NCBI RefSeq assembly: GCF_002289345.1 | Contig: NZ_NSDG01000002.1 | Location: 1 to 64,000 of the forward strand | Direction: 5' to 3' | DNA: 64,000 nt | Origin: Pseudoalteromonas sp. HM-SA03 | GTDB lineage: Bacteria > Pseudomonadota > Gammaproteobacteria > Enterobacterales > Alteromonadaceae | Shown: piece by piece, positions 26,752 to 35,186 of the stretch | Layout of the letters: each line of letters starts with the position of its first letter | Numbering within the stretch: the stretch's first letter is position 1 | Position numbers and translations under genes: made by a program | The notes under the pieces: generated by a model | The model's database searches: none | What the model saw: the letters and a program-made list of their open reading frames with translations, nothing else | Told to the model about the DNA's origin: nothing

Positions 26752-28716
26752 GTGCCTTATATCACTATGTTAAGACTTTTCTCGTTAATTTTTATGCTTT
26801 TTTCTATGGCCGCTGGTGCAGTTGACTTTACGCCTAGTGCCGAGCGTAGAGTAAGTGAACCATTAACAATCCACTTTGGAAAAGTCGATGCAGCGCAATT
26901 ATCTTCAACGCTCGGCATAAATGAGCGCGAAAGCCAATCTATTGCAGAGGTACTTTCAAGCCAAGCACCTGAACTAAAAAATGAATCTTATCAGTGGGCG
27001 ACGGTTACACTAGATATGCTTGTATCCGAGGGCAGAAATTACATCGCATTTGGCTTTGCTAGATTGCCTTGGCTAAGTATTGCTTTGGTTAACAACGGTG
27101 AGGTCTCATTTTTAACGCAATACACCCTGAATACCCCGTTTAATATTAGGGAGGTTGAAGCACCGCAATTATATCTGCCAATATCAAAAGAACACTTAGA
27201 AGGGGCAAGTCTCATTGTCCGCTACCAAACTTTTGCGAATGCCCCTGCCGACCTTAGATTAATTAATGATAATGAGCTAAATAGTAATATTCTTACCAGT
27301 ACGGTCATCAATGCTGCGCTAAGCGGGATCATAGCTGCCGTGTTTGTTATTGTATTAGTTAACTTTTACTTTAATACCAATGCGACCAACGCTTACTATT
27401 GTCTTTGGACGCTATTATTTTTGCTCATTGTGTTGGATATGTCAGGGTTTACATTTCAATATTTCTGGCCTTCACAAGGCAAATTTGCCACCTTATTTTC
27501 AGCTTGTTTGATGACTTTTGTACCAGTGTTTCATCTTCTTTTCATAAAAAAATTTTTGCAATTAAAGCATAGAAACGAAACCTTACACCTTCTATACAAT
27601 GGATTTTTAACAGCTTACCTGCTGCTTATCCCAGTGGCAATCTATTCAAAATCGGTTCACTACAACCTAATATTAAGCTTGAGTATCATCCCGCTATTTC
27701 TTTATACCAGCTATTGGTCTTTGAAACAGAGCGCTCCTGGCTCTGTAACTTTTTCCCTCAGCCTGCTAAACCATGTCATTTTTGTAAATTTTATTGCTAT
27801 CGGTGGGACTATGTATGCGGGTTTTATCAATGTTCATCATATATCAAGCGCAATTAAATTTGGCTACTTAATAGAGGTCATGTTGTTCACACTGGCACTT
27901 GCGCAACAAAATAAGTCAGCCCAAAATAATCTGTTATCAACACTACAAACTCAGGTGAATGCGCTCTCGAATACGGTACAAACAGAGAAACAGTTCAATC
28001 GTCAAAATCAGCAGGCGTTAGAAAAGAAAGAGCATCGTTTATTTACCGATCTCTCTCATGAGCTGCGTACACCACTAACAGTTATGAAGGTACAGGTTGA
28101 ATCTCTACAATACAATATTGTTGAGAATGTGCAGGAAAGCTACGGCAAGCTCATGGATAAAATTGACGAGCTAAATCACTTTATTAATCAATTGATGCTG
28201 GTCACTGACAATGAAAAGTTAGCAACTATGCTTAACCTAAGAGACTTCACAATCTGCAAACTGGTAAATCAAGTGCACACTCAAGCAGCAACTTTATTTA
28301 AAAATAATAAGGAGCAATTAGAGGTTAACTATCAAATATCTGGTACAGAAAAGATAATCATAGACCTAGACGCGATAACCAATTGCGTTCTTGAGATTTT
28401 AGGTAATGCCATTAAGCATGGTGGGGATAAGATTCAAGTAAAGATGAGCTTCTTTAGCGTAGACAGCAACTTAATCATTCGCATTGAAGATTCAGGCACT
28501 CCGCTATCCTATGAAGCGCACCAACAGTTATTCGACCCGCTTTACAAATCACAATCAGCAAGGACCAACTCGGGAAAATCCAAGGGTATGGGCCTTGCGA
28601 TGTGCAAAAAAGTAGTAGAAGCCCACAGTGGACAAATTGAATCCTTTAATAGTTTATTAGGCGGGTTGAACATGGAGATCAAGCTGCCATTAACTAAAAC
28701 GCCCGCTTTCAGCTGA
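26752..28716 (+). CDS. 7TM-DISM sensor histidine kinase
   Basis: 654 residues: a signal peptide, a periplasmic 7TMR-DISM extracellular domain (about 25-180), seven membrane segments (about 185-400), a short coiled coil, HisKA with DLSHELRTPLT (phospho-His about 436) and a HATPase domain (EILGNAIKHG N box, SGKSKGMGLAMCKKVVEAHSG G box). No response regulator gene adjoins it. The start is GTG at 26752, or ATG at 26767; neither has a good ribosome binding site. It shares its sensor architecture with the diguanylate cyclase that converges on it. Confidence 0.9.
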   Translation: MPYITMLRLFSLIFMLFSMAAGAVDFTPSAERRVSEPLTIHFGKVDAAQLSSTLGINERESQSIAEVLSSQAPELKNESYQWATVTLDMLVSEGRNYIAFGFARLPWLSIALVNNGEVSFLTQYTLNTPFNIREVEAPQLYLPISKEHLEGASLIVRYQTFANAPADLRLINDNELNSNILTSTVINAALSGIIAAVFVIVLVNFYFNTNATNAYYCLWTLLFLLIVLDMSGFTFQYFWPSQGKFATLFSACLMTFVPVFHLLFIKKFLQLKHRNETLHLLYNGFLTAYLLLIPVAIYSKSVHYNLILSLSIIPLFLYTSYWSLKQSAPGSVTFSLSLLNHVIFVNFIAIGGTMYAGFINVHHISSAIKFGYLIEVMLFTLALAQQNKSAQNNLLSTLQTQVNALSNTVQTEKQFNRQNQQALEKKEHRLFTDLSHELRTPLTVMKVQVESLQYNIVENVQESYGKLMDKIDELNHFINQLMLVTDNEKLATMLNLRDFTICKLVNQVHTQAATLFKNNKEQLEVNYQISGTEKIIIDLDAITNCVLEILGNAIKHGGDKIQVKMSFFSVDSNLIIRIEDSGTPLSYEAHQQLFDPLYKSQSARTNSGKSKGMGLAMCKKVVEAHSGQIESFNSLLGGLNMEIKLPLTKTPAFS

Positions 28717-28739
28717 TATACAACAGTATGTTTTCGCGC

Positions 28740-28907
28740 TCACGTTTTAATTTTTCGTCGAGGTATTAGCTTAAGCCAAAATACAATTTCAAGTGCCACA
28801 CCCAATATCACAAATATGAACATTCCAGTTTGGCTGCTATAGCTATAAGCAGCTATTGCACCTATGAGTAGAGCCAATAAAATAGCGATTCTGTGAAATG
28901 TCTTCAT
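28740..28907 (-). CDS. Small membrane protein, 55 residues
   Basis: A short gene below usual length cut-offs. The product is MKTFHRIAILLALLIGAIAAY... with two hydrophobic segments (about 7-22 and 28-45) and a basic tail ending RRKIKT. AAGGAT lies 6 nt before the ATG, which supports translation. It lies between the histidine kinase and the diguanylate cyclase genes, about 55 bp downstream of the latter's stop, so they may share a transcript. Function unknown; it could modulate either 7TM-DISM sensor, but that is only position-based. Confidence 0.72.
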   Translation of the reverse strand: MKTFHRIAILLALLIGAIAAYSYSSQTGMFIFVILGVALEIVFWLKLIPRRKIKT

Positions 28908-28962
28908 TTTATATCCTTTTCTATGGTGACTTAGCTAATGCATTTACAGCCGAATACCAACT

Positions 28963-30723
28963 TTACAACTCACTTGAGATTGCCACTTGGTTACGGCCAT
29001 TACGCTTAGCAAAATAAAGCGCCTGATCTGCCGAGGCGAGCAATTCTTTGCCGTTATAAGGAGGCTTAGTCTGAGTATGTAATCCTACACTTAATGTCAT
29101 TTCTATGCGATAGCTTTCGCTTATCAATGGACTTGCCTCACATGTCATTCTGATCTTCTCTGCGAGTTCAAAAGCTTGCGAGCCATCGGTTTGTGTAAGT
29201 ACGATACAAAACTCTTCGCCGCCATACCGGGCAACAAAGTCTCCTGCTCTAGTGGCATAATTTGAAAGTATACGTCCGATGTGAACTAAACAATTGTCTC
29301 CAGCTTCATGACCATAAGTATCGTTAACCAGCTTAAAAAAGTCGATGTCAATCATAATAACGCTAAGAGGATGCTCAAAACGTTTTGCTCTTAAGCACTC
29401 ACTATGCAAGGCTTCGTCTAGTGCTCGCCTATTGGCAATACCAGTCAGCACATCGGTTCGACTCGCAAGCTCCAGCCTATCGTTTGCTTCCTGTAGCGCT
29501 TGAGTTCGTAAGGCGACAGTATGCTCTAATTGAGAATTTACTTTTTGGATTTCATTGAACGCCGCTAATTGCGCTTGAAAGCGTTTGTTCTTCTCGGTAT
29601 TAAGTTTTTCACCTATTGCTATCGATAGACAGGCCACCTCGATGGCAGTACCTATCAATAGCGCATTTTCGGTAAACCAAGTTTGGCTGATTAAGTCTAA
29701 TTTATTTAGCGCAAGAATGATCCCGCCAATTAACACTGAACTCCAAGCGATTGAATAGTATGTCGCTAGACGACTTTTTCCGGCCAAACGCAAAATACGG
29801 CAAAAAATACCCCAGATACAAGCTGATACGGCATACGCTATGGTAAGTTTTATCATCACTGCATAATCAAAAAATACAGAAGAAAATAAGAGCATCAACC
29901 CTAATCCCAAAATTAGGCGACACCCTAAGTAAAGCCACTTGTCAGAAATACCAATTTCGAGCAATGTCATAACAAAGTAGGTTCCGGTTAACACCGAGCT
30001 GATAAGAAAGAATAAGATTGCTTGATCGTTCCACCAAAGACTTGCTGGCCAAAGATATCGAAAGGCAAAACCTGATAAACAAGCGGAAAATAGCGCTAAA
30101 CAAATAACGTATAAAACATAGTAAAACAACGTGGATTCGCGAATGGTAAAATAGAGGAGCACATTATAAGCTGCCATTATCCCCATCAAACCAAAGTAGA
30201 TCCCCATCACGATACGGAAAACTTGGTCATTTATCAAAAAGTCATGGTTTGTCCAAAGTACCACAGGAAGTTGCAGGGCACTGGATGAGCGTACTTTAAT
30301 GTATAGTGCTACCTTACCATGCGTGCCGTTTGGGAGCGGTATGATAAAATGCTCATGCACAAAAGGGCGGTCAACGAAAGGTTGTTTATCTCCTAATTGC
30401 TGATGAACAAATATATTGCCTTCTTGTAGCATGTAAACATCAAGCTGATCCAGCACCGGATAGGCTATCTCAAGTAAATAAGGCCCTTCTTTTTCATTGA
30501 TATTTAACGACGTACGTACCCAGTAACTTAGGTTGGAATACCCTAAATTCAACACTTTATCATCGGTAGTTTGCCAATGGATACTTGGGTTATTTATAAC
30601 GTCGACAATCTTAGCATTTGAAGCCACGTACTCTAGTTGTAACGTCTCTTTGCCCGCCGCTACCACTTGACTACACAGAGACAACAGGAGTACAAACAAT
30701 AAAAAGACGTACCTTTGCCTCAA
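28963..30723 (-). CDS. 7TM-DISM diguanylate cyclase (GGDEF)
   Basis: 586 residues: signal peptide, 7TMR-DISMED2-type periplasmic domain (about 25-170), seven membrane helices (about 175-375), coiled coil, then GGDEF. The active-site motif is GGEEF (501-505) and an inhibitory-site RxxD (RAGD) stands five residues before it, so an active, product-inhibited c-di-GMP synthase is predicted. The start is TTG, supported by AGGG 7 nt upstream and by the signal peptide; no ATG fits. The TTG follows a TGA in an upstream open frame (TGATTG), which might couple translation. It converges with the histidine kinase of like design. Confidence 0.9.
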   Translation of the reverse strand: MRQRYVFLLFVLLLSLCSQVVAAGKETLQLEYVASNAKIVDVINNPSIHWQTTDDKVLNLGYSNLSYWVRTSLNINEKEGPYLLEIAYPVLDQLDVYMLQEGNIFVHQQLGDKQPFVDRPFVHEHFIIPLPNGTHGKVALYIKVRSSSALQLPVVLWTNHDFLINDQVFRIVMGIYFGLMGIMAAYNVLLYFTIRESTLFYYVLYVICLALFSACLSGFAFRYLWPASLWWNDQAILFFLISSVLTGTYFVMTLLEIGISDKWLYLGCRLILGLGLMLLFSSVFFDYAVMIKLTIAYAVSACIWGIFCRILRLAGKSRLATYYSIAWSSVLIGGIILALNKLDLISQTWFTENALLIGTAIEVACLSIAIGEKLNTEKNKRFQAQLAAFNEIQKVNSQLEHTVALRTQALQEANDRLELASRTDVLTGIANRRALDEALHSECLRAKRFEHPLSVIMIDIDFFKLVNDTYGHEAGDNCLVHIGRILSNYATRAGDFVARYGGEEFCIVLTQTDGSQAFELAEKIRMTCEASPLISESYRIEMTLSVGLHTQTKPPYNGKELLASADQALYFAKRNGRNQVAISSEL

Positions 30724-30941
30724 TCAACCACCCTCGCTACGTTCCATAAGCACAGACATAAAGCGCTCTCGCCAAAGATTATGAAATAAAAATAGTTCTT
30801 TAATCATAGTCAGCCATAAATAGTTCGCCAATTTTGAATTACGTTCAACTATCCTATAGAATGCGCGGCTTGTTTGAAGTGAGCGATTCCAACGTCGTAA
30901 ATCAAATAGGATGCAAAAAAGCGTAATGAAGGGGCAAAGTA

Positions 30942-31436
30942 ATGAGCTTTTGGCAAGAAAAAACACTCGAAGAAATGACTAGAGATGAGTGGGAAGCGAT
31001 TTGTGATGGCTGTGGTAAATGCTGTTTACACTCTTTTATCGACAGCGATGAAGAAGATGAATCATTCGAGAGCACTGACTTTTTACGCGAAGGTGAAGAG
31101 TTACTCTACACCGATGTTGTCTGCCAATATAACGATAAAAATAGCTGTGGCTGTAGCCGCTACAGCGAAAGGCAAGTTCTAGTACCGTCTTGCGTACAGC
31201 TAACCAAAGAAAACCTTAAAGATATCTTTTTTATGCCAAACAGTTGTAGTTATCGACGACTTCATGAGGGCAGGGGACTGGCAAGCTGGCATCCACTTAA
31301 AAACAACGGGTCCAAACAGGCCATGATAGATGCGGGCATTAGTATTTTTGGTAAGGCGACCTCTGAGCTGGAGGTAGATTTAGAATCTGATTTTGAAGCA
31401 CATATTGTAGAGTGGCCTCACAACGACAGCGACTGA
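30942..31436 (+). CDS. ycgN: YcgN-type cysteine cluster protein (UPF0260)
   Basis: A 164-residue soluble protein with the family's conserved cysteines, CDGCGKCC near residues 22-29 followed by CGCSRYSER and a later PNSCSYR. The WHPL motif in the C-terminal third is also kept. The cysteine set resembles metal-binding CxxCxxCC proteins; the role is unknown. A plain ribosome binding site (AAGGGGC) precedes the ATG. It is divergent from the diguanylate cyclase gene with about 218 bp between, and converges on the fructokinase gene. Confidence 0.9.
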   Translation: MSFWQEKTLEEMTRDEWEAICDGCGKCCLHSFIDSDEEDESFESTDFLREGEELLYTDVVCQYNDKNSCGCSRYSERQVLVPSCVQLTKENLKDIFFMPNSCSYRRLHEGRGLASWHPLKNNGSKQAMIDAGISIFGKATSELEVDLESDFEAHIVEWPHNDSD

Positions 31437-31447
31437 AGAAACAAGTC

Positions 31448-31488
31448 CTAGGATAAATGCCTTGCGAGAGAGCGTGCATCTATCCTAG
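31448..31488. other. Long hairpin between convergent genes
   Basis: CTAGGATA (31448-31455) pairs with TATCCTAG (31481-31488), and ATGC with GCAT inside, around a loop. No T-run follows on either strand, so a factor-independent terminator is not clear; it may still separate the ycgN and fructokinase transcripts. Confidence 0.45.
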
Positions 31489-31498
31489 AAAAAGTATT

Positions 31499-32452
31499 CT
31501 ATTCGCCAATATCACCTTTAGACGGCAAAGCGGCAAATGCTCCAAAGCGTTGAACGGCAAACGCACCACATTTCGCAGCATACGTGACTAAATCATTCGC
31601 CTCATCCAGTGAGATGGCAAACTCAGCATCTCGGGTAGGTTTAAACTTTCGAATGATTTCAGCAAGTACCCCTCCGACAAACGCATCTCCCGCTGCCGTG
31701 GTATCCACTGCGACAACATTTGGCGCAGTGACTTTAGCACTATCATTTGGTAGATAAATATCAACGGGGTTTGCACCGTCGGTTATTAATAACAATTGAG
31801 TTTGCTTTTCCATAATTGCGGCTATGGTTTGCGCTTGTGTTTTACCCGCATGACTATTCGCGTTCAGGTATTCCAATTCTTCGCGTGAGAGTTTAACGAC
31901 ATCACTTAGCGCGATACAATGCCAAATTCTATCAAGAATATGCGCAGTCGAACTCCATAGGTTCAACCTGAGGTTCATATCAAAACTAACAAGCATGTTG
32001 TTTGCTCTTGCGCGCTCAAGCGCATAAACCGTGGTTTTATAGATATTCTCTTCAGTAAGACTGTTACTGCATATATGTAATACAGAGTGCTCTGTAAACA
32101 TATCCTCAGAAAAATGTACTTGCCTGAACAACAAATCCGCCGCTGGTGGCCGATAAAAACTAAAGCTTCTTTCACCTTGTTTATCAAGAGAGACAAATGC
32201 CAATGCCGTTTTGGCTTTATCTGTCCACTCAAGGTAACGGGTATTTACGCCATTAGCCTGTAGCTCTTCAGCTAAAAACTGGCCGAACATATCATTACCT
32301 AACATGCCGCAAAAATACGCATCAACGCCTTGCTTTGCCGCAGCTACTGCCACGTTTGCAGGCGCGCCGCCTGCATATTTAGTAAAAGATTCTGGTGTTT
32401 TGCCATCCGATAAAAAATCAATCAACGCCTCACCAAAACAAACAAGTGCCAT
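31499..32452 (-). CDS. PfkB-family fructokinase
   Basis: A 317-residue ribokinase-fold kinase with the N-terminal GG-turn signature AGGAPANVAVAAAKQG (27-42) and the C-terminal DTTAAGDAFVGG (250 onward, catalytic base D256). The overall pattern (GEALIDFL, FYRPPAADLLF) fits the fructokinase branch. It starts one base after the epimerase stop (TAACATG), so the two are coupled. In context it would phosphorylate the fructose formed from mannose to fructose-6-P. The same gene could serve other sugars; a mannose role is inferred from the neighbours. Confidence 0.9.
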   Translation of the reverse strand: MALVCFGEALIDFLSDGKTPESFTKYAGGAPANVAVAAAKQGVDAYFCGMLGNDMFGQFLAEELQANGVNTRYLEWTDKAKTALAFVSLDKQGERSFSFYRPPAADLLFRQVHFSEDMFTEHSVLHICSNSLTEENIYKTTVYALERARANNMLVSFDMNLRLNLWSSTAHILDRIWHCIALSDVVKLSREELEYLNANSHAGKTQAQTIAAIMEKQTQLLLITDGANPVDIYLPNDSAKVTAPNVVAVDTTAAGDAFVGGVLAEIIRKFKPTRDAEFAISLDEANDLVTYAAKCGAFAVQRFGAFAALPSKGDIGE

Positions 32453-32453
32453 G

Positions 32454-33635
32454 TTATTCGCCTTTTAACTTCATTGAACGCAGGACTTCGTAACACGCGC
32501 CCATGGTGTGATAATCGGTCTTGCCCGCTGGGCTTTTTTCATCACTGAACTTTTCATTTTTATTATTCAAAATACGATACCAAGCACCGTATTCATGGTC
32601 GACGAAGTTATCCCAAGCATATTGCCAAATTCTGTCGTACCACAGCCAGTATTTTTCATCACCGGTTTCAAGTGCTAGTAGCGCCGCTGCAGCAAATGAC
32701 TCAGCTTGAACCCAAAAGTATTTGTCATCATCACAAATCGACTTATCCGGTGCAAAACCATAGCAAATCCCACCAAATTCACTATCCCAAGCAGCTTCTA
32801 ATGACTCATCAAACAAGTGCACTGCTTTTTCCACAAGCCATGGCTTTGGCATGTAGCGATTAATCAACAATAATAATTTTGACCACTCAGTTTGATGACC
32901 GGGCTGAAACCCCCAAGGTCTGAATAAGTGTTTGGGATCATCTTTGTTATACTCAAGGTCGACTTGCCATTGACTATCATAGTGCTCCCAAATCAGCCCT
33001 TCTGCCTTAGCGGCTTGACGATTTACCATATTGTCGGCGAGCAAATACGCGCGCTGTAAAAACTTTTCATCCTGCGTTGCTTCATAGCAAGCTATTAGCG
33101 CTTCGCAGGTGTGCATATTGGCGTTTTGACCTCGGTACTCATCTGCCTGATTAAAGTCTGCATCGAATTCGTCTTTATAGAGTCCAAACTCAGGCTCAAA
33201 GTATTTCTCTTCTAACAGCTGCCATACTCGCTCGATTGCAGGCTTGCTGTCCGATAACCCAACCTTCAACGCACAGGCATGAGCCAATAAAACAAAGGCG
33301 AGCCCGTAACAATGGTTAGTGCCATCTACAACATTTTCGCCTTCAAGCAACCACGCATAGCCGCCATTTTCCTGCCTATGGACGGTTTCTAAATAATCGA
33401 TACCATGCTTGACCTTATCTAAGTCAGCAGGTTCTTTAAAATAGTCATAAGCCATAGCATAGTTAAAGACAAAGCGTGTACTTGATACTAAGTGACGCGT
33501 GTTCGGATCATAAATCTCGCCATTATCCTTGAAGAAGTGATTAAAGCCACCACGTTCATCCACGCAATTTGGTGCGTAAAAGCTGAGCGTCTTTTTAATG
33601 TGTGCTTCTAAAAATTGCGTTGTTCTAAAATTCAT
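32454..33635 (-). CDS. AGE-family sugar epimerase/isomerase, probably mannose isomerase
   Basis: A 393-residue (alpha/alpha)6-barrel protein of the N-acylglucosamine 2-epimerase family. Motifs: GGFNHFF, HLVSSTRFVFNYA, HCYGLAFVLLAHA, NANMHTCEALIACYEATQD, RPWGFQPGHQTEWSKLLL and KTDYHTMGACYEVL. Such enzymes include mannose isomerase, cellobiose 2-epimerase and GlcNAc 2-epimerase; its place beside a fructokinase, a sugar symporter and an alpha-mannosidase favours mannose to fructose. It is divergent from the symporter gene, sharing a 131-bp gap with one operator-like palindrome. Confidence 0.88.
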   Translation of the reverse strand: MNFRTTQFLEAHIKKTLSFYAPNCVDERGGFNHFFKDNGEIYDPNTRHLVSSTRFVFNYAMAYDYFKEPADLDKVKHGIDYLETVHRQENGGYAWLLEGENVVDGTNHCYGLAFVLLAHACALKVGLSDSKPAIERVWQLLEEKYFEPEFGLYKDEFDADFNQADEYRGQNANMHTCEALIACYEATQDEKFLQRAYLLADNMVNRQAAKAEGLIWEHYDSQWQVDLEYNKDDPKHLFRPWGFQPGHQTEWSKLLLLINRYMPKPWLVEKAVHLFDESLEAAWDSEFGGICYGFAPDKSICDDDKYFWVQAESFAAAALLALETGDEKYWLWYDRIWQYAWDNFVDHEYGAWYRILNNKNEKFSDEKSPAGKTDYHTMGACYEVLRSMKLKGE

Positions 33636-33686
33636 CTAACTTTTAACCTACTGCTGAACATTTCCGTTACTTTAGCAGATAAAACA

Positions 33687-33698
33687 TGGAACGATCCA
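33687..33698. promoter_or_regulatory. LacI-type operator, symporter/epimerase divergent promoter
   Basis: TGGAACGATCCA, a palindrome with a central CG, the shape of LacI/PurR-family operators. It lies between the divergent epimerase and symporter genes. The half-sites TGGA/TCCA match the second copy at 35145-35162. Confidence 0.6.
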
Positions 33699-33766
33699 AT
33701 AAAACATTTGTGATTTTCATGTAACAGTGTGTAGAATCAAGGTGAAAACAGATTGGAGTATCACTT

Positions 33767-35041
33767 GTGAGCGAAATAAATACAAATCAAACCTTCGTCA
33801 CAAGCGGGAATACCGAGAATAATAATTATCGACTTCCGCTTATTGCAATGACAACGCTTTTTTTCCTTTGGGGATTTATAACCGTTTTAAACGATGTCCT
33901 CATCCCACGTCTAAAAGGCGTATTTGACCTTAACTACACCGAAGCAATGCTGATCCAGTTTTGCTTTTTTAGTGCCTACTTTATTATTTCTTTACCTGCT
34001 GGGTATTTAGTTAAACGCTTTGGCTATAAAAATGGCGTACTAACGGGCTTGATCGTGGCATCCATTGGCTGCATCATGTTTTATCCTGCCGTTGTTGTTC
34101 ACGAATATTGGATTTTTCTCTCAGCGCTTTTTGTGCTTGCATCTGGCATCACTGTTTTGCAAGTATCAGCGAATCCTTATGTAGCAGCACTCGGTCATCC
34201 TCGCACTGCATCTAGTCGTTTAAACCTTGCGCAAGCGCTTAATTCACTGGGTACCACTATTGGCCCTATTGTGGGTGGCTTTTTATTGTTTGGTTCAGCC
34301 GGTACGCTAACCGTTGAAGCTGCGGCAAGCGCAGAGGGTGTAAAGGTACCTTATCTTATTTTGGCCGCTGCGCTACTGACAATCGCCGTGGTATTCGCGT
34401 TTTTAAAGTTACCCGTTATTGCTGAGCATACTGAAGCCGTCGATTGTAAAGCGAAACACCATAACCTAATTGAAGCGCCACACTTAGTAATGGGTGTAGT
34501 AGCTATTTTCTGCTATGTCGGTGCAGAAGTTGCGATTGGCAGTTTCCTTGTAAATTACTTTGCAGAACCTGAAATCGCAGGACTTGAAGAGCACGCTGCA
34601 GCAAAACTTATCGGTTACTACTGGGGTGGTGCTATGGTAGGGCGTTTTATCGGCTCTGCTGCCTTAAAGACCATTGCACCTTCAAAAGCAGTGGCTTTCA
34701 ACGCTGTCGTTATTATTTTATTACTGGCATTGACCATGAGCACCAGTGGCAACATTGCGATGATTGCCGTACTCACGATTGGCTTGTTTAACTCCATTAT
34801 GTTTCCGACAATCTTCTCGATGGCAATTGAAGGCTTAAGTTCATTAACCAGTAAAGGTTCTGGCTGGCTGTGTTTAGCCATTGTCGGTGGTGCTATTGTG
34901 CCGCTCATTCAAGGTGTGGTTGCGGATAAATTCCATATTCAGATCAGCTTTATTGTGCCATTGCTTTGTTATGTCTACATCGCATGGTACGGATTAAACG
35001 TGGTTAAGCTGTCGCAAAAGTGGCAAGCAAAACTGAATTAA
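33767..35041 (+). CDS. FucP-family sugar:H+ symporter
   Basis: A 424-residue MFS transporter with 12 membrane helices. The N-terminal FFLWGFITVLNDVLIPRLKG and AYFIISLPAGYLVKRFGYKNG, and VLQVSANPYVAALG, are hallmarks of the L-fucose/glucose/galactose permease (FucP/GluP) family. In this cluster it probably imports mannose set free by the GH92 enzyme. The start is GTG with GGAG 8 nt upstream. It has its own terminator before the GH92 gene. Confidence 0.92.
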   Translation: MSEINTNQTFVTSGNTENNNYRLPLIAMTTLFFLWGFITVLNDVLIPRLKGVFDLNYTEAMLIQFCFFSAYFIISLPAGYLVKRFGYKNGVLTGLIVASIGCIMFYPAVVVHEYWIFLSALFVLASGITVLQVSANPYVAALGHPRTASSRLNLAQALNSLGTTIGPIVGGFLLFGSAGTLTVEAAASAEGVKVPYLILAAALLTIAVVFAFLKLPVIAEHTEAVDCKAKHHNLIEAPHLVMGVVAIFCYVGAEVAIGSFLVNYFAEPEIAGLEEHAAAKLIGYYWGGAMVGRFIGSAALKTIAPSKAVAFNAVVIILLLALTMSTSGNIAMIAVLTIGLFNSIMFPTIFSMAIEGLSSLTSKGSGWLCLAIVGGAIVPLIQGVVADKFHIQISFIVPLLCYVYIAWYGLNVVKLSQKWQAKLN

Positions 35042-35057
35042 GTTAACGAAAGTTTAC

Positions 35058-35082
35058 AAGGCGAGCATAGCTCGCCTTTTTT
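35058..35082 (+). terminator. Terminator of symporter gene
   Basis: A 9-bp stem AAGGCGAGC / GCTCGCCTT with an ATA loop, running into six Ts. Confidence 0.92.
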
Positions 35083-35144
35083 ATTGCATAATTTTTTCGT
35101 CGCAGAGTATTGAATACGTATTCATAAAGGGTATTATAAAATAA

Positions 35145-35162
35145 AATTGGAACGCTCCAATT
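35145..35162. promoter_or_regulatory. LacI-type operator before GH92 gene
   Basis: AATTGGAACGCTCCAATT, an 18-bp near-perfect palindrome centred on CG, 25 bp before the GH92 ATG. It shares TGGAACGnTCCA with the site at 33687. The two place the GH92 and symporter units under one regulator, which is not in the window. Confidence 0.68.
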
Positions 35163-35186
35163 CAAAACAAAAACTAGGAGAGAGTA

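Noticed and set aside
30724-30966. 80-codon minus-strand frame before the cyclase
   Set aside because: Its start overlaps ycgN and no ribosome binding site is seen. It is kept only as an observation because its end touches the cyclase start.
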